Source: Rhodopseudomonas telluris (GTDB taxonomy: Bacteria > Pseudomonadota > Alphaproteobacteria > Rhizobiales > Xanthobacteraceae). Taken from it: a stretch of DNA of 64,000 nucleotides. Numbering within the stretch: position 1 is the first letter of the stretch; each line of letters starts with the position of its first letter. A model generated the notes under the pieces. It was not told the origin of the DNA. It ran no database searches and saw only the letters and a list, made by a program, of their open reading frames with translations. A program made the position numbers and the translations under genes. The stretch lies in contig NZ_JBHLWM010000003.1 of assembly GCF_042432815.1 (NCBI RefSeq), positions 310,001 to 374,000 on the forward strand. The letters are read 5' to 3'. Below are positions 55,594 through 64,000 of this stretch, in pieces.

Positions 55594-58074
55594 GTGAGTA
55601 TGCCGGCGATCGAACGTGTCATTCCCCTGGTCGGGCATTTGCCGACGTCGCTCCGCGACGCGCTGGCGCGGCGGCTGCGCGAGCTCGCCGGCTTCGGGCT
55701 GATCGCCGTCGCGGCCGCAGCCGCGGCCGCATTGGCGACGTGGTCGGTGCAGGACCCCAGCCTGAGCCACGCCACATCGCGCACGATCCATAATTTGATG
55801 GGTTATCCGGGCGCGATTGGCGCCGACCTGTCGATGCAGATCCTCGGCCTCGGCGCGATCGGCCTGCTGATGCCGGTGGCGACCTGGGGCTGGCGGATGA
55901 TCAATCATCGTCCGTTCGATCGCCGCGCGCTGCGTTTCGCCGGCTGGATTCTCTGCACCGTCTTTGCGGCGGGCCTCGCCAGCTCGTTCCCGCACGACAC
56001 CGCCTGGCCACTGCCGACCGGCCTCGGCGGCGTCGTCGGTGATGCGCTGGTGCGCGCGCCCTCGCTGGTGTTCGGACCGGGACTGATCTTCCGGATCATC
56101 CTCACACTCGTGCTCGCGGCTGCCACGGCTGTAACTTTCCTGATCGCCAGCGGCTATGGCTCGCGCGAGCCGGAGGTCGACGACAGCATCGCCGACGACG
56201 TGCCGCTCGACGAAGAGGATGAGCGCGACGAAGGTTCGGTGTCGCTGGGCTGGCTGGCGCATGCGATGCTCAGCGCCAAGGCCCGGCTGTGGCGCCTGAT
56301 CAAGCTGAGCTATCGCGGCCTCGTCAGCAGCGGCTCGACGACACGCAACGCATCAGCGTTCGAACGCCAGGAGCCGAAGCTCGGGAGCGGCCGCAGCTCG
56401 CCGCCGATCGTGCCGCGGGATGAACGCGACTTCGACGACGAGGAGCCCGACCACGAGGTCGAGCCCGACGAAGAAGAGGAAGACGAGGACGATGCCCCTC
56501 CGGCGCGCGCGCCGCGCAAGAAGGCCGCGCCGCGTCCCTCCGCCAAGAAACCCAGCCGGTTCGACCTGCCCTCGGTCAACGTCCTTACGGCGCCGAAGGC
56601 ATCCGATCGCCAGCCGCTCAACAAGGCCGAGCTCGAAGCCAATTCGCGCGCCCTGGAAGGCGTGCTGCAGGATTTCGGTGTGCGCGGCGAGATCGTCAAG
56701 GCGAGCCCGGGCCCGGTGGTCACGCTGTACGAACTCGAGCCCGCCCCCGGCATCAAATCCTCGCGCGTCATCGGCCTTGCGGACGACATCGCCCGCTCGA
56801 TGAGCGCGCTGTCGGCGCGCGTCGCCGTGGTGCCCGGCCGCAACGCGATCGGCATCGAGCTGCCGAATGCGCATCGCGAGAAGGTGTACTTGCGCGAACT
56901 GCTCAGCGTGAAGGACAACAACGAGACCGTGCACAAGCTGCCACTGTGTCTCGGCAAGAACATCGGCGGCGATTCGATCATCATCGATCTCGCCCGCACG
57001 CCGCATATGCTGATCGCAGGTACCACTGGTTCGGGTAAGTCGGTCGCGATCAACACCATGATCCTTAGCCTGGTGTACCGGCTGCGGCCGGATCAGTGCC
57101 GGCTGATCATGGTCGATCCGAAGATGCTCGAACTCTCCGTCTATGACGGCATCCCGCATCTGCTGACGCCGGTCGTCACCGACCCGAAGAAGGCCGTCGT
57201 CGCGCTGAAGTGGGCGGTGCGCGAGATGGAAGAGCGCTACAAGCGCATGGCCAAGCTCGGCGTCCGCAACATCGACGGCTACAACACCCGTCTCGGCGAA
57301 GCCAAAGCCAAGGGCGAAGAGCTGACCCGCACGGTGCATACCGGCTTCGACAAGGAAACCGGCAAGGCAATCTACGAGGAAGAGAAGCTCGACCTCGAAC
57401 CGCTGCCCTACATCGTCATCATCGTCGACGAAATGGCCGACCTGATGATGGTGGCCGGCAAGGACATCGAAGGCGCGGTGCAGCGCCTCGCCCAGATGGC
57501 GCGCGCCGCCGGCCTGCACGTGATCCTCGCCACGCAGCGTCCGTCGGTCGACGTCATCACCGGCACCATCAAGGCCAACTTCCCGACCCGCATCTCCTTC
57601 CAGGTGACGTCGAAAATCGACAGCCGCACCATCCTGGGCGAGATGGGCGCCGAGCAGCTGCTCGGCCAGGGCGACATGCTGTACATGGCCGGCGGCGGCC
57701 GCATCAGCCGCGTCCACGGTCCGTTCGTCTCGGACGAGGAAGTCGAGAAGGTCGTCAAGCATCTCAAGGCGCAGGGCGCCCCCGAATATCTCGAAGCGGT
57801 CACCGCCGAGGAGCCGGCCGAAGGCGAGGACGGCGCCGTGTTCGATGCTACCGGGATGGGCGGCGACGGCGGCGGCGATCTGTTCCAGCAGGCCGTGGCG
57901 ATCGTCAAACGCGACCGCAAGGCTTCGACCAGCTACATCCAGCGCCGCCTGCAGATCGGCTACAACCGCGCCGCCTCGCTGATGGAGCGGATGGAACTCG
58001 AGGGCATCGTTGGCCAGGCCAATCACGCCGGCAAGCGCGAGATTCTCGTCGCCGAAGAAGACTCGAACTTTTGA
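55594..58074 (+). CDS. ftsK: DNA translocase FtsK
   Basis: The 826-residue protein moves DNA at the septum and helps chromosome-dimer resolution. It has four N-terminal membrane helices (about residues 25-195), an acidic linker with EEEEDEDDAPP, the Walker A GTTGSGKS near residue 480, Walker B YIVIIVDEMADL, and a C-terminal gamma winged helix (STSYIQRRLQIGYNRAASLM). The start is GTG 55594; ATG 55600 is close by. lolA follows after 17 bases. Confidence 0.96.
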   Translation: MSMPAIERVIPLVGHLPTSLRDALARRLRELAGFGLIAVAAAAAAALATWSVQDPSLSHATSRTIHNLMGYPGAIGADLSMQILGLGAIGLLMPVATWGWRMINHRPFDRRALRFAGWILCTVFAAGLASSFPHDTAWPLPTGLGGVVGDALVRAPSLVFGPGLIFRIILTLVLAAATAVTFLIASGYGSREPEVDDSIADDVPLDEEDERDEGSVSLGWLAHAMLSAKARLWRLIKLSYRGLVSSGSTTRNASAFERQEPKLGSGRSSPPIVPRDERDFDDEEPDHEVEPDEEEEDEDDAPPARAPRKKAAPRPSAKKPSRFDLPSVNVLTAPKASDRQPLNKAELEANSRALEGVLQDFGVRGEIVKASPGPVVTLYELEPAPGIKSSRVIGLADDIARSMSALSARVAVVPGRNAIGIELPNAHREKVYLRELLSVKDNNETVHKLPLCLGKNIGGDSIIIDLARTPHMLIAGTTGSGKSVAINTMILSLVYRLRPDQCRLIMVDPKMLELSVYDGIPHLLTPVVTDPKKAVVALKWAVREMEERYKRMAKLGVRNIDGYNTRLGEAKAKGEELTRTVHTGFDKETGKAIYEEEKLDLEPLPYIVIIVDEMADLMMVAGKDIEGAVQRLAQMARAAGLHVILATQRPSVDVITGTIKANFPTRISFQVTSKIDSRTILGEMGAEQLLGQGDMLYMAGGGRISRVHGPFVSDEEVEKVVKHLKAQGAPEYLEAVTAEEPAEGEDGAVFDATGMGGDGGGDLFQQAVAIVKRDRKASTSYIQRRLQIGYNRAASLMERMELEGIVGQANHAGKREILVAEEDSNF

Positions 58075-58091
58075 AACGCGGGAGCAGCGGC

Positions 58092-59033
58092 ATGCAAATC
58101 TCCCAGCGGGAGTCGCGAAATCGCCACAGCGCCACGGTAGCGGCTGAGGGACGGCGCGCCGGATCCGCGGCTTCCGCGCAGGACATTGCATTGACGAACG
58201 ATTCCAAGGATTTGGCGCCGAGACCGGCGATCTTCACCGGGCTGCGCGGCATGATCGCGGCCGGCGTCGGGCTGCTGTTGGCGGTCGCCCCGCAGGCGAT
58301 GGCGGAGCCGACCCCGATGCCCAAGCCGTCCCCGAAGGGCGAGCGGCAGATCAGCGCGGCCGATCCGGTCCGCCAGACGCGGCCGCCGCAGCCGACCGCG
58401 CCGATGACCAAGCTGACGACGCCGCCGGAGCCGGTCATCCCGGACCCGCGGCGCAACGTCCCGGCCTCGATCTTCACCACCTTCGACGCCAAGCAGAAGG
58501 CGGACGCCGCACGCGTCAGCAGCTATCTGTCGTCACTGTCGACGCTGGTGGGGAATTTCGTCCAGGTCGGTCCGGACGGCAGCAAGCTGACCGGCGATTT
58601 CTACATCATGAAGCCCGGCAAGGTCCGGTTCGAATACGACAACCCCAGTCCGATCTCGATGATCGCCGACGGCCAGTCGCTGGTGGTGCGCGACCGCAAG
58701 CTGGCCACGCAGGACGTCTATCCGCTGTCGCAGACGCCGCTGCGTTATCTGCTCAGCGACAAGATCGACCTGCTGCGCGACACCAATGTGGTGGCGATCA
58801 GTTCCGACGATCTCTACATCTCGATCATCATCGAGGAGAAGAACGCGGTGATCGGCACCAGCCGGCTGATGCTGATGCTGGGAGTGAAGGACGGCCAGCT
58901 CAAGCAGTGGACCGTCACCGACCCGCAGGGCTACGACACCACGGTGGCGATCTACAACCTCGACACCTCCCGCCGCCCCGACCCGACGATGTTCAAGATC
59001 GACTACACCGACTACTCGACCCCGCCGGGCTAG
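58092..59033 (+). CDS. Outer-membrane lipoprotein carrier LolA-like
   Basis: The 313-residue protein has a hydrophobic export segment GMIAAGVGLLLAVAPQAMA at about residues 53-71 and a LolA-type body: GSKLTGDFYIMKPGKVRFEY, then DGQSLVVRDRKLATQDVYPL and LRYLLS. LolA carries lipoproteins through the periplasm. Between the two lies a long Pro-rich stretch. A TTG at 58191 with AGGA upstream would place the signal peptide at the usual N-terminal position and give 281 residues; the start is therefore uncertain. Confidence 0.85.
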   Translation: MQISQRESRNRHSATVAAEGRRAGSAASAQDIALTNDSKDLAPRPAIFTGLRGMIAAGVGLLLAVAPQAMAEPTPMPKPSPKGERQISAADPVRQTRPPQPTAPMTKLTTPPEPVIPDPRRNVPASIFTTFDAKQKADAARVSSYLSSLSTLVGNFVQVGPDGSKLTGDFYIMKPGKVRFEYDNPSPISMIADGQSLVVRDRKLATQDVYPLSQTPLRYLLSDKIDLLRDTNVVAISSDDLYISIIIEEKNAVIGTSRLMLMLGVKDGQLKQWTVTDPQGYDTTVAIYNLDTSRRPDPTMFKIDYTDYSTPPG

Positions 59034-59069
59034 AGGCGGCCGCGCCTTCAGGACATCCACAAGCTAGGC

Positions 59070-59113
59070 CTCATGGTGAGGACCGCGCCCTTGGCGCGCG
59101 TCTCGAACCATGC
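59070..59113. repeat. Hairpin repeat (gcctcatggtgagg family)
   Basis: The unit starts gcctcatggtgaggaccgcg and ends gcgtctcgaaccatgcg. It is a copy of the unit at 12180-12223. Confidence 0.7.
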
Positions 59114-59204
59114 GCATTTAGCTCGGCCCGTCGTCGTTTGTCCGCGCGTCGGTGGCCGCGTTCGAAATGCGCGATATGACGACGTCCTACACCGACTTCC
59201 CTTC

Positions 59205-59284
59205 GTCATTGCGAGCGAGGCGAAGCAATCCAGAAGCTCCGTGCACTGCGCTGGATTGCTTCGTCGCTTCGCTCCTCGCAATGA
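59205..59284. repeat. Palindromic repeat (gtcattgcgagcgaggcgaa family)
   Basis: The unit starts gtcattgcgagcgaggcgaa and ends cgctcctcgcaatgat, with an inner pair caatccag / ctggattg. It is the same family as 32841-32955 and ends 16 bases before xthA. Confidence 0.85.
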
Positions 59285-59300
59285 TGCCGAGTTGAGAAAC

Positions 59301-60113
59301 ATGCGCTTCACCCTGACGACCTGGAACATCAATTCGGTGCGGCTGCGCATCGACCTGGTGGCGAAGTTTCTGAAAGCGCAGCGACCGGACGTGCTGTGCC
59401 TGCAGGAGACCAAGTGCCCGGACGACGCCTTTCCGCTGAAGCGGTTCAAGCGGCTCGGTTACGAGCACATCGCGCTCAACGGCCAGAAGGGCTATCACGG
59501 CGTCGCGATCATCTCGAAGATCCCGTTCGTCGCGCGCGACGTCCGCACTTTTTGCGACATCGTCGACTCGCGTCACATCTCGGTGTCGCTCAACACGGCC
59601 GATCAGGATCCGCCGCTGGTCGTGCATAATTTCTACGTCCCCGCCGGCGGCGATATTCCTGATCCTGCGGTCAATCCGAAGTTCAAGCACAAGCTCTCCT
59701 TCCTCGACGAGATGAAGGCGTGCGCGCCGCTGCATCCGTCCGGTGATCAGCGGCACATCCTCGTCGGCGACCTCAACGTCGCGCCGCACGAGCACGACGT
59801 CTGGTCGCACAAGCAGTTACTTAAGGTCGTGTCCCATACCCCGATCGAATGCGACAAGCTGCTCGCGGTGCTACGCGCCGGCAATTGGGTCGACGTCGCG
59901 CGCGAGCGGATTCCGCTGTCCGAGAAAGTGTACACCTGGTGGAGTTATCGCGCCGCCGACTGGACCGTCGGCGACCGTGGTCGTCGGCTTGACCACATCT
60001 GGGTCTCGGAAGCGCTGAAGGATCGCGTCACCGACTTCAGGATCCTGCGCGACGCGCGCAGCTGGGAACGCCCGAGCGACCACGTCCCGGTGACGATGAC
60101 GATGGAGTTGTAG
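59301..60113 (+). CDS. xthA: Exodeoxyribonuclease III (AP endonuclease)
   Basis: The 270-residue enzyme incises DNA at abasic sites and degrades 3' ends. The metal-binding LQETKCPDD, the catalytic GDLNVAPHEHDVW and RLDHIWVSE, and the final SDHVPVTMTM are the EEP-fold signatures of XthA. The ATG at 59301 starts MRFTLTTWNINS. It lies directly after a repeat. Confidence 0.95.
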   Translation: MRFTLTTWNINSVRLRIDLVAKFLKAQRPDVLCLQETKCPDDAFPLKRFKRLGYEHIALNGQKGYHGVAIISKIPFVARDVRTFCDIVDSRHISVSLNTADQDPPLVVHNFYVPAGGDIPDPAVNPKFKHKLSFLDEMKACAPLHPSGDQRHILVGDLNVAPHEHDVWSHKQLLKVVSHTPIECDKLLAVLRAGNWVDVARERIPLSEKVYTWWSYRAADWTVGDRGRRLDHIWVSEALKDRVTDFRILRDARSWERPSDHVPVTMTMEL

Positions 60114-60153
60114 GTCGTAGGCGTTCATCCAAGAACTAACCCCAAGCACAGCG

Positions 60154-60195
60154 GGCTCCCTCTCCCGCCTGCGGGAGAGGGTTGGGGTGAGGGCG
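60154..60195. repeat. Hairpin repeat (ccctctcccgcctgcgggagaggg family)
   Basis: The unit ctccctctcccgcctgcggg is followed by agagggttggggtgagggcg. It is a hairpin and faces the copy at 60313-60356. Confidence 0.75.
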
Positions 60196-60312
60196 CCGCG
60201 CAGCCGAGCGCCCGCGATCGTGCACCCAGCTTCTCGAATGATGAACGGATCGGGCCAGATATTCTGAAGCCGATGCTATCAGCCTCAATGAGTAGCGAGC
60301 GCTGGGCTCGGC

Positions 60313-60356
60313 TCGCCCTCACCCCGGCCCTCTCCCGCCTGCGGAGAGGGAGAAGG
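60313..60356. repeat. Hairpin repeat, inverted copy of 60154-60195
   Basis: The unit starts cgccctcaccccggccctct and ends gcggagagggagaagg. It ends at the stop of the cyclic-nucleotide-binding gene. Confidence 0.75.
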
Positions 60357-60806
60357 CTACGAACCCAGCTTGGCGCCGGCCATCATGATGTCGCTGGCGA
60401 TCTGGCTGGTGCGGGCGGCGAATTCGTCGCGCAGGCGACGGGCCGCGGGCGGATCGCTTTCGAGCACGCGCTGGAACAGGCTGCGGGCGATCCGGATCAC
60501 CGACGAGTACTCCAGCGCCACCGCGCTCGACGGCCGCGGCATCGGCAGCACCAGCGCCAGTTCGCCGATCAGGTCGCCGGGCCGCGCGATCAGTTCGTGC
60601 GGCCCGCCTTCCGACGACGTCACCTGGAAGGATCCGCTCGCCACCACGTAGCCGGCGTCCGACGCATCGCCGGCGTTGAACAGCACGTCGCCGCGTGCGT
60701 AGTCGCGCTGCTCGGAACCGATCGCCAGCATGCGCAACGACGTGTCGCCCAACAGCCGCAGCGTCGGGACACGTTCAAGCAGCGCAACATCATCTTCGAT
60801 CGACAT
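60357..60806 (-). CDS. Cyclic-nucleotide-binding domain protein without DNA-binding domain
   Basis: The 149-residue protein is one Crp/Fnr-type beta-barrel (DVLFNAGDASDAGYVVASGS, then GDLIGELALVLPMPRPSSAV, close to the phosphate-binding cassette RxSA pattern) and an end helix, with no helix-turn-helix. It could sense cAMP or another ligand or act by protein contact. It lies 77 bases downstream of the CenR-like regulator gene on the same strand, and may share its transcript. Confidence 0.85.
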   Translation of the reverse strand: MSIEDDVALLERVPTLRLLGDTSLRMLAIGSEQRDYARGDVLFNAGDASDAGYVVASGSFQVTSSEGGPHELIARPGDLIGELALVLPMPRPSSAVALEYSSVIRIARSLFQRVLESDPPAARRLRDEFAARTSQIASDIMMAGAKLGS

Positions 60807-60883
60807 CAGGGACCGGTCAGAAAACGGGACGCGCCAAACGCTCGATCAGCGAACACTTGGCGTCGATTCGGCCCCTATTGGTA

Positions 60884-61570
60884 TCACGGCACGAGTTTGT
60901 AGCCACCGGCCTCGGTCACCAGAATCTCCGGATTGGCGGCGTCTTTCTCGATCTTTTGGCGAAGTCGGTAAATGTGGGTTTCGAGCGTGTGGGTGGTCAC
61001 GCCCGAATTGTAGCCCCATACTTCCTGCAGCAACGTCTCGCGCGACACCGCCGATTGTCCGGCGCGGTAGAGGAAACGCAGGATCGCGGTTTCCTTCTCG
61101 GTGAGCCGAACCTTCTTGGCGTTGGCGCCGGTCAGCATCTTGGAGCCGGGGCGGAAGCTGTACGGCCCGACGGTGAACACCGCGTCCTCGCTGGCCTCGT
61201 GCTGGCGCAGCTGGGCGCGGATCCGGGCGAGCAGCACCGCGAAGCGGAACGGCTTGGCCACATAGTCGTTGGCGCCGCTCTCGAGGCCCAAAATGGTATC
61301 AGAGTCCGTATCGTGCCCGGTCAGCATGATGATCGGCGCCTTGAAGCCGCCCTTGCGCAGGCTGCGCACCACTTCGCGGCCGTCGGTATCGGGCAGGCCG
61401 ACATCCATCAGCACCAGATCCGGCGCATTGGCCTTCGCCGACTGCACGCCCTTGGCGCCGGTATCGACCGCCGAGGCTTCGAATTCCTCGTGCAGCGACA
61501 ATTGCTCGACCAGCGCGTCGCGCAGATCGGTGTCGTCATCCACGATCAGGATCTTGCGGGCGTTCGGCAT
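60884..61570 (-). CDS. cenR: OmpR-family response regulator, CenR-like
   Basis: The 228-residue regulator has phospho-acceptor Asp56 in LVLMDVGLPDTDG and the winged helix ending VTEAGGYKLVP. The receiver segments HEEFEASAV and GANDYVAKPFRFAVLLARIR, and EVWGYNSGVTTHTLETHIYR, resemble the CenR regulators that control the cell envelope in Caulobacter and Brucella. I give the CenR name from remembered sequence features, not a search. It is divergent from an L,D-transpeptidase gene, which would be a fitting target. Confidence 0.85.
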   Translation of the reverse strand: MPNARKILIVDDDTDLRDALVEQLSLHEEFEASAVDTGAKGVQSAKANAPDLVLMDVGLPDTDGREVVRSLRKGGFKAPIIMLTGHDTDSDTILGLESGANDYVAKPFRFAVLLARIRAQLRQHEASEDAVFTVGPYSFRPGSKMLTGANAKKVRLTEKETAILRFLYRAGQSAVSRETLLQEVWGYNSGVTTHTLETHIYRLRQKIEKDAANPEILVTEAGGYKLVP

Positions 61571-61690
61571 GGTCGGTGTCCTTCGGTCTTGCAGGCAACT
61601 CCGCCGATGCGGGCGGACGCCCTTCAAATCACGCGCGATTGTATCGCAGAACAGCAAATAGGGATCGTTCCCGCGGAATTGAACAGCGGT

Positions 61691-62302
61691 ATGCTAAATT
61701 TGCCGAAACGAGAGCCCGAAAACGCGGCGGGATATGTGAAAAACCAAACCAAATCAGACATCTGCGGGAAATCGACGGGCGCGCCCGTGGCGGCGATCCG
61801 GGTCCGCGCCGCGGCGGGAGAGCGCAGTCGCGGCTGGCTGACCGCCGAGGGGCTGACGATCCCGGTGGCGCTGGGGCGTGGGGGCATTCTGGCCAACAAG
61901 CGCGAAGGCGACGGCGGCACGCCGCGCGGCACGTTCCGGCCGCTGCGGCTGTGGTGGCGGGCCGATCGCTGGCCGCGGCCGCGCACCTTGCTGCCGGTCC
62001 GCCCGATCACCGCCGCGGACGCCTGGTGCGAGGACCCCGCCAGCCGGCACTACAACCGCCCGCTCCGGCGCGGCGCCGGTGAAGCCGGCGACCGCCTGCA
62101 GCGCGCCGATCACCTCTACGACTTGATCATCGAGATCGACCACAACACCCGGCCCCGCGTCGCCGGCCGCGGCAGCGCGGTGTTCCTGCATCTGGCCCGC
62201 GACAATTTCGGCCCCACGGCCGGCTGCGTTGCCATGACCCGCAGCAATTTGCTCCGGCTGCTGGCGCGGATCGGGCCACGGACGAGGATTGTGATCGGGT
62301 AG
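61691..62302 (+). CDS. L,D-transpeptidase (YkuD family)
   Basis: The 203-residue protein has the YkuD catalytic region with HLARDNFGPTAGCVAM, which contains the conserved His and the catalytic Cys in the GCV motif. These enzymes cross-link peptidoglycan or attach proteins to it. No signal peptide is clear, so the start is uncertain: ATG 61691 is used here, and a GTG at 61736 is an alternative. It is divergent from the CenR-like gene. Confidence 0.84.
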   Translation: MLNLPKREPENAAGYVKNQTKSDICGKSTGAPVAAIRVRAAAGERSRGWLTAEGLTIPVALGRGGILANKREGDGGTPRGTFRPLRLWWRADRWPRPRTLLPVRPITAADAWCEDPASRHYNRPLRRGAGEAGDRLQRADHLYDLIIEIDHNTRPRVAGRGSAVFLHLARDNFGPTAGCVAMTRSNLLRLLARIGPRTRIVIG

Positions 62303-62323
62303 GCGGGAAAAGGTCAGGATTGC

Positions 62324-62428
62324 CGTCACCACCCGCGAAAGCGGGTGGCCAAGTAGCCTGGAGCGCACGTTTAGGGCGCAAACGCTCTGGAATACTGGGT
62401 CGCCCGGTCAAGCCGGGCGATAACGACG
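62324..62428. repeat. Palindromic repeat (gtcaccacccgcgaaagcgg family)
   Basis: The unit starts gtcaccacccgcgaaagcgg and ends cccggtcaagccgggcgata, with a ctggaatactgg link. It fills the gap between the transpeptidase gene and the convergent YggS gene. Confidence 0.7.
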
Positions 62429-62444
62429 GCGAAATGGGCTTCGC

Positions 62445-63110
62445 CTAGCGATGCCCGAAGATCGCCGACCCCACTCGAACGTGGGTGGCGCCGAATTCGA
62501 TCGCCGTGGCGAAGTCGGCGCTCATGCCCATCGACAGTTTGGACAATCCGTTGCGCTTGGCGATCTTGGCCGTCAGCGCGAAATGCGGCGCCGGCGCTTC
62601 ATCGACCGGCGGGATGCACATCAGGCCGCTGATCGTCAGCCCCCAGCGCTCGCGGCAGGCCGCGATGAAATCGTCCGCCTCGTGCGGCGCCACGCCGGCC
62701 TTCTGCGGCTCCTCGCCGGTGTTGATCTGGACGAACAGTTCGACCACGCGGCCGGAGGCCGGCAGGGCCTTGCCGAGCGCCTCGGCGAGACTCGGGCGGT
62801 CGACCGAATGGATGGCGTCGAACAACGCCACCGCTTCCTTGACCTTGTTCGACTGCAACGGCCCGATCAGATGCAGCGTCGTGCCCGGATGCGCGGCGAT
62901 CAGCGCGGGCCATTTCGCCTTGGCTTCCTGCACGCGGTTCTCGCCGAACACCCGCTGCCCGGCGGCCAGCACCGGTTCGATCGCGGCGGCGTCGAAAGTC
63001 TTCGACACCGCGATCAGGGTCACCGAATCACGATCCCGACGCGCGTCGCGGCACGCCTGCGCAACCTCCCGCTCGACCGCCGCGAGCCCCTCGACTGCCG
63101 CCGCGCTCAT
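62445..63110 (-). CDS. yggS: YggS-family PLP-binding protein
   Basis: The 221-residue protein has the PLP lysine in LIAVSKTF, then VFGENRVQEAKAKW and LSMGMSADFATAIEFGATHVRVGSAIFG. It is a type III PLP barrel without known catalytic activity that keeps PLP and amino-acid pools balanced. The start is ATG 63110. It is divergent from the Cache-sensor gene. Confidence 0.94.
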   Translation of the reverse strand: MSAAAVEGLAAVEREVAQACRDARRDRDSVTLIAVSKTFDAAAIEPVLAAGQRVFGENRVQEAKAKWPALIAAHPGTTLHLIGPLQSNKVKEAVALFDAIHSVDRPSLAEALGKALPASGRVVELFVQINTGEEPQKAGVAPHEADDFIAACRERWGLTISGLMCIPPVDEAPAPHFALTAKIAKRNGLSKLSMGMSADFATAIEFGATHVRVGSAIFGHR

Positions 63111-63284
63111 CGGACCACCGCACCCTGACGGACGACGCCAGCGCAGCCATCGTGGACGCAACAGGACGCGAGCTGAGAATCATATTCAATCAACGGTCGT
63201 GCCTTCACTCAAATTGTAACGAGTTCGAGAAAGGGTTCTTGAACCCTTCAACCTAGGGTGTTTGCGGGGGCTGAAGGGGCAACG

Positions 63285-64000
63285 ATGTCACGCATCGCCA
63301 TCATTCGCAAGAAAGCGAAGCTCAGGGGGCTGCTTGGAATCCGCGCAAGGCTGGTGATCCTGGCCTTGATTCTGGTGTGTCCGATGATGCTCGACCGGGT
63401 ACGCTTGCTCGAGCACACCCGCGCCACCCAGCTGACCGCCGTCGCCAACAACGTCGCGACCCTGGCGCAACGCGCCGCCGACGCGCAGCGCGAGGTGATT
63501 TCCTCGGTCGAAGCTGTGCTGAAATCGGCCGCCTATATCCATGCCGGCGCGTCGCAGATCGGGCGCGGCTGCAGCATCCTGCGCGCCAGCCTGCGGGTCG
63601 ATTTGCCGTCCGTGCGGATGCTCTCGGTCGCCGATGCCAACGGCACCATCCATTGCTCGACCTCCGCGATGTATGTCGGCGCGGACGTCAGCCAGCGCGC
63701 GTACTTCCGCAAGGCCCTCGAGATCCACGATTTCGTCGTCAGCGATTTCCTGGTCGGCGCCCAGAGCGGCAAGGGCACGATCCTCGCCGCCTACCCGGTG
63801 TCGGCGGTGGACGCCGGCGAGGAGGCGGTGCTGATCGCCGGCATCAACCTCGACTGGCTGTCGGACATCATGAGCAATCTGGCCGGTCATGCCGGGCTGA
63901 GCGTCGCATTGGTCGACGGCGAGGGCACGGTGCTGGCGGCCTCGCCGGATCAGCGCAGCCAGATCGGCCACAAGCTCGACGCCGTCCCGCTGGCGTTTGC
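63285..64000 (+). CDS. Cache-type membrane sensor, N-terminal part (cut by window edge)
   Basis: An open frame from ATG 63285 continues past the right edge. It has one membrane helix (RLVILALILVCPMML, about residues 23-37) and then an extracytoplasmic domain with the dCache pattern: SVADANGTIHCSTS, then RAYFRKALEIHDFVVSDFLV and a second half GLSVALVDGEGTVLAASP. Such domains precede GGDEF, EAL or histidine kinase modules; the output lies outside the window. GAAGGGG is before the ATG. Confidence 0.85.
   Translation, partial: MSRIAIIRKKAKLRGLLGIRARLVILALILVCPMMLDRVRLLEHTRATQLTAVANNVATLAQRAADAQREVISSVEAVLKSAAYIHAGASQIGRGCSILRASLRVDLPSVRMLSVADANGTIHCSTSAMYVGADVSQRAYFRKALEIHDFVVSDFLVGAQSGKGTILAAYPVSAVDAGEEAVLIAGINLDWLSDIMSNLAGHAGLSVALVDGEGTVLAASPDQRSQIGHKLDAVPLAF

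Overview
The window reads as ordinary chromosome of a GC-rich alphaproteobacterium of the Rhodopseudomonas/Bradyrhizobium group, most like Rhodopseudomonas palustris. Supporting signs are a ChvG/ChvI system next to pckA, a short HPr kinase with an EIIA-Man-type protein and HPr, the phospholipid methylase PmtA, tandem glnK-amtB pairs, a CenR-like regulator, and a bchO gene that points to bacteriochlorophyll synthesis. This placement is inference from gene content and protein motifs; no search was run.

Layout: 1-5.1 kb has a cut PfkB-type sugar kinase, a universal stress protein, pcm, a ChaB-like gene, trxC, and an Lrp regulator divergent from a methionine gamma-lyase. 5.4-9.2 kb has a PAS-GGDEF-EAL protein and an AT-richer orphan gene beside tRNA-Glu(CTC). 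9.5-12.7 kb has rluD and rpoH. 13-19.8 kb has pckA, hugZ, chvI, chvG, hprK, an EIIA and HPr. 19.9-28.2 kb has a GT39-like membrane enzyme, lepA, a PLD-fold protein and aceK. 28.5-36.8 kb has an EI24 membrane protein, a 36-residue membrane ORF divergent from bchO with a perfect PpsR-type palindrome between them, an S10 peptidase, nth, DUF2244, an AraC-HTH/alkyltransferase fusion and gpmI. 36.9-49.3 kb has dapB, pyrF, pmtA, dnaJ, dnaK, grpE, hrcA, rph, rdgB and hemW. 49.5-53.5 kb has two glnK-amtB pairs. 53.5-64 kb has a VapBC-like pair, a DapC-like aminotransferase, ftsK, a LolA-like protein, xthA, a lone cyclic-nucleotide-binding domain, a CenR-like regulator, an L,D-transpeptidase, a YggS protein and the start of a Cache-type sensor.

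Working groups: chvI-chvG-hprK-EIIA-HPr are one strand with two ATGA start/stop overlaps, linking envelope sensing to a regulatory phosphotransfer chain. dnaK has a sigma-32-like promoter and rpoH is in the same window. The glnK-amtB pairs form an ammonium uptake and sensing module. cenR, the L,D-transpeptidase and the cyclic-nucleotide protein look envelope-related.

Intergenic DNA is full of palindromic repeats of several families, some nested. I see no CRISPR array, prophage, insertion sequence or rRNA. The least explained items are the AT-rich orphan at tRNA-Glu and the tiny membrane ORF beside bchO.
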